From positions 5,270,001-5,334,000 of the forward strand of contig NZ_CP139558.1 of the NCBI RefSeq assembly GCF_034262375.1: 64,000 nt of DNA. Reading direction: 5' to 3'. The DNA is from Mucilaginibacter sabulilitoris. Lineage in GTDB: Bacteria > Bacteroidota > Bacteroidia > Sphingobacteriales > Sphingobacteriaceae. The translations under genes were made by a program, and so were the position numbers. Below, piece after piece: positions 19,212-28,400 of this stretch (the first letter of the stretch is position 1; each line of letters starts with the position of its first letter). The notes below the pieces were generated by a model, which was not told the origin of the DNA, ran no database searches, and saw nothing but the letters and a program-made list of their open reading frames with translations.

Positions 19212-19390
19212 TGACCACTGATTTATATGATTTCGCTGATTACGTTGATTAACTACTTCAACTAACCCGTTATTGCGAGGTAAAAAAACAAGAACGAGCC
19301 AGCAAATAATTCAAGCCAATCCTGAAATCCTATCAATCAAGGTTCAGAAAAAATCAACGTAATCAGCGCAATCACACTAATCAACGGTCA
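19212..19390. repeat. Dispersed long palindromic repeat, copy 1
   Basis: The block starts TGACCACTGATT and ends AATCAACGGTCA. Its arms (GATTACGTTGATT near 19238-19250 and AATCAACGTAATC near 19351-19363) are inverted copies, so the transcript could fold into one long hairpin. Its middle contains a piece of another repeat family (TTATTGCGAGG). The same arms recur at 45049-45299. Confidence 0.75.
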
Positions 19391-19398
19391 TTTTTTAC

Positions 19399-19406
19399 TA
19401 ACTTTG
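19399..19406 (+). promoter_or_regulatory. -7 element abutting the DUF763 start codon
   Basis: TAACTTTG matches TAnnTTTG and ends 5 nt before the ATG at 19412. If used, the transcript would be leaderless or nearly so. No TTG is seen at the -33 distance. Confidence 0.45.
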
Positions 19407-19411
19407 TTAGT

Positions 19412-20614
19412 ATGAAGCGATCCGGAAGTGCCGACTTGCCCTTACACTATGGCTATGTACCGCAATGGCTTGCCGAGCGTATGGCTAAGCTGGGCCTTGC
19501 CGTGGTAGAAAATATCGTAATAGATTATGGTAAGGATGAGGTTCTCCGCCGTTTGAGCGATCCTTTCTGGTTTCAAAGCGTGGGCGCGGTAATGGGTATG
19601 GACTGGCATTCGTCGGGTATTACCACTTCGGTAATGGGTGCGTTAAAAAGGGCAATCAACCCGTACAGCCGCGATCTGGGCATTTACATTTGCGGCGGTA
19701 AAGGAAAACACTCTAAACAAACCCCGGCCGAACTGTTAAGAATCAGTGAGACTACCGGACTCGATGGCAATTACCTGGTTAAATGCAGCAAGCTAAGCGC
19801 TAAGGTTGATAACACTGCCATACAGGACGGCTTTCAGCTTTACACCCATAATTTTATACTGAGCGATACCGGCAAATGGGCCGTGGTACAGCAAGGCATG
19901 AGCGATGTAAGCCGTACGGCCCGTCGTTATCACTGGCACTCTGAACAGCTAACCTCCTTTGTTAACGACCCGCACACATTCATCTACGGGCAAAACCATG
20001 GGCTCATTCTCAACATGACCGATAAGCAGGCTGATGGTTCCCGAAACGGAGTGATGCAGATAGCCTCCGAAAATCCGGAACACATGCTCCGGGAGATCAA
20101 CAAACTGGTAATGCCCGGTCATCATCATGTTACTGCCAAAGATGTAGACCTGAAACGATTGGGCGCAGTACTTTGGCTGGCACATGAAAAACAACCATCC
20201 GATTTTGAAGAGCTGCTGTTACTCCAAGGCTTAGGTCCGCGGACTTTACAGTCTCTCGCGTTGGTGAGTGAGGTGATCCATGGTACGCCATCGCGATTTA
20301 AGGACCCGGCAAGGTTTTCGTTTGCCCATGGCGGTAAAGACGGTCACCCCTTCCCGGTACCCACAAAAGTTTATGATGAAACTATCAGTACGTTGCAAAA
20401 TGCGGTTTACAAAGCAAAACTGGGCCGGTCTGAAAAAAATGAAGCTATTAAACGGCTGTCTAAAATTGCTGAGAACGCCGAAGAGGATTTTATTCCCAAT
20501 GCCAATTTTGACCAGGTAATAGCACAGGAACGCGAAAACTCATGGAAATATGGAGGTCGCACTGTTTTTGGAAAAGCTAAACCGCCGGTACAACAGCAAT
20601 TGAAATTATTTTAA
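19412..20614 (+). CDS. DUF763 protein with helix-hairpin-helix and clamp-like C-terminus
   Basis: The 400-aa protein starts with the DUF763 signature KRSGSADLPLHYGYVPQWL and shows the family blocks GGKGKHSKQTPAEL, DGFQLYTHNFILS, WAVVQQGM and YHWHSE. A helix-hairpin-helix-like segment, LLLLQGLGPRTLQSLALVSEV, lies near 270-290 and suggests DNA binding. The protein ends exactly in QQQLKLF, whose last five residues fit the bacterial sliding-clamp-binding pentapeptide QLxLF. The biochemical function of DUF763 is unknown to me; a DNA metabolism role is inference from these two features. The 3' end overlaps the convergent DUF4142 gene by 9 nt. The ATG is 5 nt after a -7 box. Confidence 0.85.
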   Translation: MKRSGSADLPLHYGYVPQWLAERMAKLGLAVVENIVIDYGKDEVLRRLSDPFWFQSVGAVMGMDWHSSGITTSVMGALKRAINPYSRDLGIYICGGKGKHSKQTPAELLRISETTGLDGNYLVKCSKLSAKVDNTAIQDGFQLYTHNFILSDTGKWAVVQQGMSDVSRTARRYHWHSEQLTSFVNDPHTFIYGQNHGLILNMTDKQADGSRNGVMQIASENPEHMLREINKLVMPGHHHVTAKDVDLKRLGAVLWLAHEKQPSDFEELLLLQGLGPRTLQSLALVSEVIHGTPSRFKDPARFSFAHGGKDGHPFPVPTKVYDETISTLQNAVYKAKLGRSEKNEAIKRLSKIAENAEEDFIPNANFDQVIAQERENSWKYGGRTVFGKAKPPVQQQLKLF

Positions 20615-21139
20615 GGCAACGCTAATGGCCTTTGCCGAATCAAGGTGTGCTTTTAAAGCCGGAAGCGCTTTTTGAGCAAAGTCTGCAATATTAGGACTCC
20701 GATACTGGCCGGCAAAATCATATTGTTTAATCTCCGTTTCGTATTCATTAATTATTTCCTGTAGGTAGGCTTTATCAAATTCCAAAGCCCTCCTTTTACC
20801 CAGGTTGTCAACTATTTGCCGGTGTGCGGTGCTTATCGAGTCAGTGGGCACTACAAAATTATCAGTCTGTAACTTTTGCAGATCGGCAGCAAGCTGAGTA
20901 TGCCCGTCAATCATCATTTTTGCAAACTGTAATACCTGTTGATCTTTAGAGTTGGATATAGCAAGACCCGAAATTTTCACAAAGGCGTTGCTTGCTTCAG
21001 CCGCGTTTTTTAAAAAGACCTCTTCCCTGGCGTTCACCGCGGGTTGCTTGTTATAATTATTGGCCCGTTTATTACTCTGGCAAGCAGATATCAAACACAA
21101 GGAAATAAAAACCATTACATAACCCGCTATTTGCTTCAT
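20606..21139 (-). CDS. DUF4142 ferritin-like lipoprotein
   Basis: A 177-aa protein with a lipoprotein signal (CLISAC, Cys20) and a mostly helical body typical of DUF4142. Visible blocks are EVFLKNAAEASNAFVKISGLA, QVLQFAKMMIDGHTQ, FDKAYLQEIINEYETEI and ALPALKAHLDSA. The fold is predicted to be a four-helix ferritin-like bundle anchored in a membrane; family members are often stress-induced, but no biochemical role is known to me. It converges on the DUF763 gene with a 9-nt overlap of the 3' ends and lies back-to-back with the ArsR operon promoter region. Confidence 0.85.
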   Translation of the reverse strand: MKQIAGYVMVFISLCLISACQSNKRANNYNKQPAVNAREEVFLKNAAEASNAFVKISGLAISNSKDQQVLQFAKMMIDGHTQLAADLQKLQTDNFVVPTDSISTAHRQIVDNLGKRRALEFDKAYLQEIINEYETEIKQYDFAGQYRSPNIADFAQKALPALKAHLDSAKAISVALK

Positions 21140-21180
21140 CTACAGTTTGTTTATATTTTATGCAGGTATAACAAAAATTT

Positions 21181-21273
21181 AACCTTCTGGTTTACTTAAA
21201 TACCCACGGCATTTTTTTCATTTTTAATTGCGTAACCAAAAGGTTTCGTTTATATTTGTAACCATACGGTTTC
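21181..21273 (+). promoter_or_regulatory. ArsR-type operators overlapping the arsR promoter
   Basis: Two 16-bp copies of GTAACCAWAMGGTTTC occur at 21232-21247 and 21258-21273, each an AACC-N4-GGTT palindrome, with centres 26 bp apart. A third AACC-N4-GGTT is at 21181-21192, centred 53 bp upstream of the first. The middle site fills the -33/-7 spacer and the last covers the expected transcription start. This arrangement predicts autorepression. Confidence 0.7.
21228..21258 (+). promoter_or_regulatory. Promoter of the ArsR-AHSA1 operon
   Basis: TTG at 21228-21230, a 20-nt spacer and TATATTTG at 21251-21258 match the primary Bacteroidota promoter. Transcription is expected about 25 nt before the ATG at 21290. 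Confidence 0.72.
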
Positions 21274-21289
21274 AAATGGCCGTCGAATT

Positions 21290-21640
21290 ATGTATAGAGA
21301 TGTTTTCAAGGCCATAGCCGACCCTACCCGTCGCGAAATTATCAACCTCATTGCCCATGAGCGGATGAACTTAAATACAGTGGCCGATAAATTTGACATG
21401 AGCCGCCCCGCGGTATCAAAACATATTAAAATACTAACCCAATGTGGCCTGCTGGTTATTAAACAGCAGGGCCGCGAAAGATTTTGCCAGGCTAACCTTG
21501 GCCAGCTAAAAGAAGTAACCGACTGGGCCGAGCAATATCGCCAGTTCTGGACGCAAAAACTGGATGCCCTGGGCGATTTCCTGAACAAAGAACAAGAAGA
21601 ATCAACCAACAATGTTAAACATAAAAACAAAAAGCTATGA
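21290..21640 (+). CDS. ArsR-family winged-helix repressor
   Basis: The 116-aa regulator has the common ArsR start VFKAIADPTRREIINLIA and the recognition helix region MSRPAVSKHIKILTQCGLLVIKQQGRERFCQ. The C-terminal helix (TDWAEQYRQFWTQKLDALGDFL) is the dimer and partner region seen in regulators paired with AHSA1/SRPBCC proteins. No metal-binding Cys cluster is seen, so a metal sensor is unlikely. The stop overlaps the next gene's start in ATGA (4-nt overlap), indicating translational coupling. Three AACC-N4-GGTT palindromes around its promoter suggest autoregulation. Confidence 0.92.
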   Translation: MYRDVFKAIADPTRREIINLIAHERMNLNTVADKFDMSRPAVSKHIKILTQCGLLVIKQQGRERFCQANLGQLKEVTDWAEQYRQFWTQKLDALGDFLNKEQEESTNNVKHKNKKL

Positions 21641-22068
21641 GTGCACAACCTTTTGTGATTGACCGAATTTATAACGCCCCTGTTGAAAGGGTATGGCAAG
21701 CCATTACCGATCATAAAAAAATGAAAGAATGGTATTTTGACCTTCCGGATTTTAAACCTGTAGTTGGCTTCGAATTTTCATTCAACGGCGGAAGCGAAGA
21801 GAAAACCTACGTTCACCTATGCAGGGTAACCGAAGTTGTCGAAGGCCGCAAATTATCGCATACCTGGACGTATGAAGGTTACGAAGGCGAATCTGAAGTT
21901 ACATGGGAACTGTTTCCGCAGGGCGATAAAACAAAGGTGGTACTAACTCACACCGGTTTGGAAACCTTCCCTCCGTTAAAGGATTTTGCAAGAGAAAGCT
22001 TTACTGCCGGATGGACAGATATTGTTGGCCGCCTGCTGAAAGAGTATGTAGAAAAAGCACAAGCTTAA
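21637..22068 (+). CDS. SRPBCC/AHSA1 domain protein
   Basis: A 143-aa START-like hydrophobic-cavity protein of the AHSA1 family. It opens with FVIDRIYNAPVERVWQAITDHKKMKEWYFDLPDFKP and has the long C-terminal helix with FARESFTAGWTDIVGRLLKEYVEKA. Such proteins bind small hydrophobic ligands; many are encoded directly behind an ArsR repressor, as here (4-nt overlap), and the pair is thought to act as ligand sensor or binder plus regulator. It has no membrane segment or signal peptide and should be cytoplasmic. The ligand is unknown. Confidence 0.9.
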   Translation: MSAQPFVIDRIYNAPVERVWQAITDHKKMKEWYFDLPDFKPVVGFEFSFNGGSEEKTYVHLCRVTEVVEGRKLSHTWTYEGYEGESEVTWELFPQGDKTKVVLTHTGLETFPPLKDFARESFTAGWTDIVGRLLKEYVEKAQA

Positions 22069-22135
22069 CAATTAACTTAATTTATAATTAAACCTGCCGT
22101 TATTTAAAAGTACCAGCAGGTTAAATAAATATATT

Positions 22136-22660
22136 ATGCCTGAAGAACAGTTTAAACTATCAGACCATTTTGGCTCATTCCATAAAACGGGAGATACTTA
22201 TGATATCAGGTTTGAACGTCTGCTCAATCACCCGGCCGGTAAGGTGTGGGATGCCCTTACAAAGCCCGAACAAATGGCAAAATGGTTTGGTTCAGCCGAA
22301 ATTGATTTAAAAATTGGCGGTAAAATTAAAGTGCAATTGATGATGGCTACCGTAGAAGGCAAAATTACCCAATTAGAAACCGGGCGTTTATTGGAATATA
22401 CTTTTGGTGAACAGAATATCCTGCGTTGGGAATTGATAAAAGAAACGAAGGACACTTGCAGGTTAATATTCACCGAACACCTGGCACCGCTATCTGACCT
22501 GCAATATACAGCACCCGGCTGGCATGGCTATCTTGACCTGCTTAGTCTGTCGCTTGATGGTGCTATTGAAAAAAGACCAACATTTTCTATAGAAGAATGG
22601 CAGGATATATCGGAGGTAATAACGGCAAAGTACAAGCGCATCATTGAACAGCTTAAGTAA
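22136..22660 (+). CDS. Second SRPBCC/AHSA1 domain protein
   Basis: A 174-aa cytoplasmic protein with the AHSA1 pattern DIRFERLLNHPAGKVWDALTKPEQMAKWFGSAEIDLKIGG and GWHGYLDLLSLSLDGAI in the C-terminal helix. It differs clearly from the preceding SRPBCC protein and has an extra N-terminal segment and a longer C-terminus. The 67-nt gap upstream contains an inverted repeat (AACCTGC at 22091-22097 and GCAGGTT at 22116-22122) without a following T tract. It is probably in the same transcript as the ArsR gene, though the hairpin could reduce read-through. The ligand is unknown. Confidence 0.88.
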   Translation: MPEEQFKLSDHFGSFHKTGDTYDIRFERLLNHPAGKVWDALTKPEQMAKWFGSAEIDLKIGGKIKVQLMMATVEGKITQLETGRLLEYTFGEQNILRWELIKETKDTCRLIFTEHLAPLSDLQYTAPGWHGYLDLLSLSLDGAIEKRPTFSIEEWQDISEVITAKYKRIIEQLK

Positions 22661-22702
22661 AAAGCTACAGTACAACGTTTACTTATTATATTCGGGTTTC
22701 GA

Positions 22703-23278
22703 ATGATGATTACCAACCTTACAGATCATATCAAAAAATTTGTTGAGCTTAATGACGCGGACATTGAGCTTGTTAATTCGGCAGTAACGATAAAATCTGT
22801 CAAGAAAAAGGCGTTCCTGCTGGAACCCGACCATACCTGCAAAGAAATTTATTTTGTAAGCAAGGGATGCCTGCGACTGTACTTTATTAACAAAAAGTTA
22901 AACGAACAAATTACCCAGTTTGCCATTGAAAACTGGTGGATGAGCGATTATTCGAGCCTGGAGAGCGAAACCCCTTCCAACTACTACATACAAGCAGTTG
23001 AGCATTCTGAGATTATCAGCATCAATAAGAATAAACTCGAAGACCTTTTTGAAAAAATTCCGCGGCTCGAAAGATATTTCAGGATAGTCCAACAGCGGGC
23101 TTTTATCGCCGCACAAAGGCGCATTGAATATATTTACACCTTTAACGATGAGGAACGCTACCGGAACTTTAGCGATAGGTTCCCGGGGTTTATACAACGC
23201 ATACCTCAATACATGCTGGCATCATACCTGGGCTTTACGCCGCAATTTATGAGTAAAATCAGGGCCAAAAAAATTTAG
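22703..23278 (+). CDS. Crp/Fnr-family transcriptional regulator
   Basis: The 191-aa protein has an N-terminal cyclic-nucleotide-binding-like beta-roll (KKKAFLLEPDHTCKEIYFVSKGCLRLYF) and a dimerisation helix (FRIVQQRAFIAAQRRIEYI). Its C-terminal HTH is degenerate: IPQYMLASYLGFTPQFMSKIRAK. This is the large Bacteroidota subgroup that usually does not bind cAMP. There is an ATGATG at the start; the first ATG is used here. It sits 84 nt upstream of an AhpD-like gene, a very common pairing in which the regulator controls the neighbour in response to an unknown stress. Confidence 0.9.
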   Translation: MMITNLTDHIKKFVELNDADIELVNSAVTIKSVKKKAFLLEPDHTCKEIYFVSKGCLRLYFINKKLNEQITQFAIENWWMSDYSSLESETPSNYYIQAVEHSEIISINKNKLEDLFEKIPRLERYFRIVQQRAFIAAQRRIEYIYTFNDEERYRNFSDRFPGFIQRIPQYMLASYLGFTPQFMSKIRAKKI

Positions 23279-23362
23279 CTACCTGCAGATTTTCTTAATC
23301 TTGATTCATTTTTCGGGGCTTGTTTTGTCCGCACCTTTGGGTATAACAAAAACAACAAGAAA

Positions 23363-23800
23363 ATGGGACCAAGAATTGTAATCGGCAAAGTAGAACCGGA
23401 AGCATACAAAGCATTAGGAGCTTTAAGCAACTATATTGAGCACAGCAGCTTAACAAAAACACATAAGGAACTTATAAAAATTCGCGCCTCGCAAATAAAC
23501 GGTTGTGCCTATTGTATTGATTTGCATACCAAAGATGCCCGCAAAAACGGCGAAACCGAACAACGCATTTATGCCCTGAACGCCTGGCGTGAAACCCCTT
23601 TTTTTAACGACGAAGAAAGAGTCATACTTGCCTTAACCGAAGAAGTTACCCTGATACAAAACCATGTATCTGAAGAAACCTACCAGGCTGCAGCGGCTAT
23701 TTTAGATGAACATTACCTGGCACAGGTTATTATGGCTATTATCAATATCAGTGCGTGGAACAGAGTTGGTATAGCAACAGGTATGCAGCCGGGCTTATAA
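23363..23800 (+). CDS. Carboxymuconolactone decarboxylase / AhpD-like protein
   Basis: The 145-aa all-helical protein carries the AhpD-type redox motif Cys-Ala-Tyr-Cys followed by IDLHTKDAR, with His nearby in IDLH. Other family blocks are HKELIKIRASQING and INISAWNRVGIATGM. AhpD-like enzymes are cytoplasmic trimers or hexamers with peroxidase or thiol-disulfide activity. It has the length and motif of the single-domain group. It follows the Crp-type gene and is followed by a repeat and a strong terminator. Confidence 0.92.
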   Translation: MGPRIVIGKVEPEAYKALGALSNYIEHSSLTKTHKELIKIRASQINGCAYCIDLHTKDARKNGETEQRIYALNAWRETPFFNDEERVILALTEEVTLIQNHVSEETYQAAAAILDEHYLAQVIMAIINISAWNRVGIATGMQPGL

Positions 23801-23818
23801 GTTCTGCTCTACCTAACT

Positions 23819-23899
23819 TGTCATCCTGGCGCAGCGAAGGATCTATTAACGAATATGCCTAACGCAGAATAGATGCTTCACTATGTTCAGCATGACAAT
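23819..23899. repeat. Dispersed inverted repeat (TTGTCATCCTG type)
   Basis: TTGTCATCCTGGCGCAGCGAAGGATC at the left is mirrored by GATGCTTCACTATGTTCAGCATGACAA at the right, forming an imperfect palindrome. It resembles the TCATTGCGAG family found in the his operon. Confidence 0.6.
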
Positions 23900-23911
23900 C
23901 CTTTTGCACAA

Positions 23912-23946
23912 AAAAAGCCGGGTCTTTTTCAGGAGCCCGGCTTTTG
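23912..23946. terminator. Bidirectional intrinsic terminator between ahpD-like gene and gltD
   Basis: AAAAAGCCGGG and CCCGGCTTTT form a GC-rich stem with a 13-nt loop, flanked by A runs and T runs, so it can end transcription of both convergent genes. Confidence 0.85.
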
Positions 23947-23978
23947 GATTTGGATTTATAATTTAATTAGGACACGAA

Positions 23979-25457
23979 TTAGAATACTTGTTCAAATTGG
24001 TTTACAGCGTCTTTACTTTCAAGCACCGAGTGCCCCATTAAAAACTCATCAACCTTACGGGCAGCTTCACGACCTTCAGATATGGCCCATACCACCAACG
24101 ATTGTCCGCGGCGCATGTCGCCTGCTGTAAACACTTTGCTTACATTGGTACGGTAAACGCCCTCTTTAGCTTTAGCATTTTTGCGCTCATCAAGCTCGAC
24201 GCCTAATTGGTGCATCATGCCTTCGTATTGAGGGTTCAGGAAGCCCATAGCAAGGAATACGCGCTGGCATGGAATTTCACGTTCCGACCCTTCAACCGCA
24301 TGGAATTTCACCGGTCTGCCCAGAAAATCCTGCTCCCACTCCACATCAACCACTTTAAGCGCCCTCAAGTTGCCTTCATCGTCACCTAAAAACTCCAGGG
24401 TATTTACACCCCAGAAACGGTCGGCGCCTTCTTCGTGTGAGCTGGTGGTTTTTAACACCATAGGATATGTTGGCCATGGCATGTGTTTGGTGCGTTTTTC
24501 AGGTGGCTGAAACATCACCTCAAATTGTTTAATTGAATTTGCACCCTGGCGGTTTGATGTACCCACACAGTCAGATCCGGTATCACCACCACCAATAACT
24601 ACAACATCTTTACCGGTTGCCAGTATATCTTCACCATCAACAGCTATATTGCTTACGCGTTTATTTTGCTGCTTTAAAAAGTCCATTGCAAAATGGATGC
24701 CTTTCAGCTCACGGCCCGGAATGTTCAGGTTACGGGGTATGGTTGAACCGCCTGCCAGTACAACAGCGTCGTTGTTACGTACCAGTTCGTCCGCAGCTAC
24801 GTTTTTGCCAACTTCACTGTTTAATTTAAATACAACGCCATCTTTTTCCATTACTTCAACACGGCGCTCAACAACCCATTTTTCTAATTTGAAATCAGGG
24901 ATACCGTAGCGCAATAAACCTCCCGGTTTATCATCACGTTCGTAAACAGTTACCGAGTGACCTGCTTTTACCAGCTGCGCTGCCGCTGCCAGTCCTGCCG
25001 GACCAGAACCCACTACTGCTACCTTTTTACCGGTTTTAGCCAGCGGGGCGGTAGGTTTTACCAGGTTTTTCTGATAGGCTATTTCAATAATATGCTTTTC
25101 AATTTCCTCAATAGCTACAGCCGGTTTGTTTATACCCAGCACACATGCCGATTCGCATGGTGCAGGACAAATACGGCCTGTAAATTCAGGGAAGTTATTT
25201 GTTGATGATAAAATATGGTAAGCCTCTTCCCAGTTTTTACGATACACCGCATCATTAAACTCCGGAATAATATTACCCAGCGGGCATCCCGAATGGCAAA
25301 AAGGGATACCGCAGTTCATACACCTGGCCGATTGCTGATTCAGCTTTTCGTCGGTATATAAATTAACAAACTCATTATAGTTCTTTACGCGCTCAGCAGC
25401 GGGCACTTTCGTAGGAAGCTCCCTGTTAAACTCCTGAAATCCTGTTGGTTTTCCCAT
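23979..25457 (-). CDS. gltD: Glutamate synthase [NADPH] small subunit
   Basis: The 492-aa protein has the N-terminal 4Fe-4S segment CMNCGIPFCHSGCPLGN and GRICPAPCESACVLG, the FAD loop VAVVGSGPAGLAAAAQL (near 148-164) and the NADPH loop VVVIGGGDTGSDCVG (near 283-297). This is the standard GltD architecture: it takes electrons from NADPH and passes them to GltB, which makes two glutamates from glutamine and 2-oxoglutarate. The gene is 6 nt after gltB in one operon. Length is typical. The convergent terminator at 23912-23946 closes the operon. Confidence 0.97.
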   Translation of the reverse strand: MGKPTGFQEFNRELPTKVPAAERVKNYNEFVNLYTDEKLNQQSARCMNCGIPFCHSGCPLGNIIPEFNDAVYRKNWEEAYHILSSTNNFPEFTGRICPAPCESACVLGINKPAVAIEEIEKHIIEIAYQKNLVKPTAPLAKTGKKVAVVGSGPAGLAAAAQLVKAGHSVTVYERDDKPGGLLRYGIPDFKLEKWVVERRVEVMEKDGVVFKLNSEVGKNVAADELVRNNDAVVLAGGSTIPRNLNIPGRELKGIHFAMDFLKQQNKRVSNIAVDGEDILATGKDVVVIGGGDTGSDCVGTSNRQGANSIKQFEVMFQPPEKRTKHMPWPTYPMVLKTTSSHEEGADRFWGVNTLEFLGDDEGNLRALKVVDVEWEQDFLGRPVKFHAVEGSEREIPCQRVFLAMGFLNPQYEGMMHQLGVELDERKNAKAKEGVYRTNVSKVFTAGDMRRGQSLVVWAISEGREAARKVDEFLMGHSVLESKDAVNQFEQVF

Positions 25458-25463
25458 TGAAAT

Positions 25464-28400
25464 TTAGCCTATTGTTTGATATTGTAATTTCTCTAATACT
25501 TTTTTATACTCTTTTGGATATACCTTAACAAACTGTGTTGATGCTTCGTTCCAGTTGTTTAGTATCTGTTGTGCAAGCTTGCTGCCGGTTAAGCTGATGT
25601 GCTTACGCAATAAGCCCAGTATTTGCTCTTCGTCCTGTACTGATAGCGGATCAAGATCAACCATTTCGGTGTTGCAATTTTCGGCAAAGCTACCATCCGG
25701 GTTATAAACCCAGGCTAAACCGCCGCTCATACCTGCTGCAAAGTTTCTGCCTGTTTTTCCCAAAATCAGCGCGCGGCCACCGGTCATGTATTCACAACCA
25801 TGGTCGCCTATACCTTCAACAACTGTTGTAGCGCCAGAGTTACGTACCGCGAAACGTTCGCCTGCCATACCGCCTATAAATACCTCGCCAGATGTAGCTC
25901 CATACAGGGCCACATTACCGATGATGATATTGTCTTCAGGTACAAAAGTTGCGTTGGTTGCAGGATAGATAGCCAATTGTGCGCCAGATAAGCCTTTTCC
26001 TACATAATCATTGGCTTCGCCTTCCAGTTCAAATGATAAACCTTTAGTGGCAAACGCGCCAAAGCTTTGTCCGGCTGAGCCTTTGAATTTATAGTTAATG
26101 GTATTATCAGGCAATCCTGCTGAACCGTATATTTTAGATACTTCGTTTGACAACAAGGTACCGATGGTACGGTTAACGTTAATTACATCAAATGATGCAA
26201 ACACCGGCGTTTTATCTTCAAGAGCAGCTTTAGCGCTTTCCAACAGTTTCCAGTCCAATATATCGCTCATGCCATGATCCTGGCTTTCGCTGTTATACAG
26301 GGTCATACCTTTGGTGTTGGTTACCGGGTGCAGTATGCCCGAAAGGTCGATCTTTTTAGCTTTCCAGTTATCCAGATGATCTTTCACTTTCAGGAATTGA
26401 ACGCGGCCAACCATTTCATGAATAGTACGGAAACCTAACTCAGCCATAATTTCGCGAAGCTCTTCTGCCATAAAGCGGAACAGGTTAACCACGTGTTCAG
26501 GCTTACCTGAAAATAGTTTTCTCAGTTCAGGATCTTGAGTAGCCACACCTACAGGGCAGGTGTTTAAGTGGCATTTACGCATCATGATACAACCGCCTGC
26601 AACGAGGGCCGCAGTAGCAACACCCCATTCTTCGGCGCCCATTAAAGCTGCAATAGCTAAATCGCGACCGGTTTTTAGCTGACCATCTGTTTGCAGTACC
26701 ACACGGCTGCGCAGTTTGTTGCGTACCAGTGTTTGGTGAGCTTCGGTTAAACCAAGTTCCCATGGTAAGCCTGCATGTTTTATAGAGCTTATCGGCGATG
26801 CGCCTGTACCGCCATCGTAACCTGCAATAAGGATCACATCAGCATGAGCTTTAGCAACACCAGCGGCTATGGTACCAACACCGGCTTTTGAAACCAGTTT
26901 TACGTTGATACGTGCGGCACGGTTGGCATTCTTAAGATCGAATATCAGCTGCGCTAAATCTTCAATTGAATAAATATCGTGGTGCGGCGGGGGCGAAATT
27001 AAACCTACACCCGGAGTAGAGTGACGGGTTTTTGCAATCCAGTCATCAACTTTATGACCGGGCAGCTGTCCGCCCTCACCTGGTTTTGCACCTTGCGCCA
27101 TTTTTATCTGTAATTCATCGGCATTGGTAAGGTAGTTTGAAGTTACCCCGAAACGTGCCGAAGCAACCTGCTTAATGGCCGAACGCATAGAATCGCCGTT
27201 TGGCAGTTTTTCATAGCGCATTTCATCTTCACCACCCTCGCCGGTATTGCTTTTGCCACCTATGCGGTTCATGGCGATAGCCATAGTGCTGTGTGCCTCA
27301 TGTGAGATAGAGCCGAATGACATGGCGCCTGTTGCAAAGCGTTTCATGATGTTTTCGGCCGGTTCAACCTCATCAATGCTGATGGCCTCACGGTGATGAG
27401 CAAAATCAAGCAGGCCACGGATAGTGAAATGCTTTTCGGTTTGCTCGTTAATTACTTTAGCATAGTTTTTATATACCGCGTAATCATTAGTACGGGTAGC
27501 ATGCTGTAACAAGTGTACAGTTGTTGGGTTAAACAAGTGAGCCTCGCCGCGGCGTTTCCACTGGTAAATACCACCTTCGGGCAGCAGGTTATCAGCGGCT
27601 TTGGCGCTAAAGCCGATGCGGTGTTTGCAAAGGGCCTCGCGTGCAATTTCATCCAAACCTAAACCACCTATGCGGGTCACAGCTCCGGAGAAATAACGAT
27701 CAACAACCGCTTTGTTTAAACCTAATATTTCAAATACCTGCGATCCGTGGTATGACTGTAAGGTTGATATACCCATTTTTGAGAATATCTTCAGCAAACC
27801 ATCGTTTACAGATTTTACGTAGTTTTTATGCAGTGTTTTAATGTCAAGACTGGTTTCCAGGCTGCCATTGTTTTTAACCGTTTCAATGGTCGATAGCGCC
27901 AGATAAGGGTTAATAGCAGTTGCACCAAATGCCAGTAAACAGGCAAAATGGTGTACTTCCCAGGCATCGCCGGTTTCAACAACCAAACCTACCGCGCCAC
28001 GACGACCTTTTTTAATCAGGTGGTGGTGTACTGCAGATACGGCCAGCAATGACGGGATTGGCGCGTGCTCAGAATCAACCGCACGGTCAGACAGGATCAG
28101 TACCTCAAAGCCATCATCAACAGCGTCTTCGGCATAACGACAAAGCCTTGCTATGCCTTTTTCAAGTGAACCCGGCATGCCATCGGCATTAAAATAGGTT
28201 TGCAGTGTTTTGGCGTGGAACAAGCCGGTATCAATACTGCGCAGTCTTTCTAATTGGTGATTTTTTAATATCGGGTGTTTTAATACTACGCAATGGCAGT
28301 GCATTTTATCTTCATCAAGCAAATTGCCGTTGTTACCTATAAAGGTAGCCAAACTCATTACCAAACGCTCACGGATAGGATCGATAGGTGGATTGGTAAC

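Noticed and set aside
22091..22122. Inverted repeat AACCTGC/GCAGGTT between the two SRPBCC genes as a terminator
   Set aside because: The loop is 18 nt and no T run follows. Mentioned only with the downstream gene.
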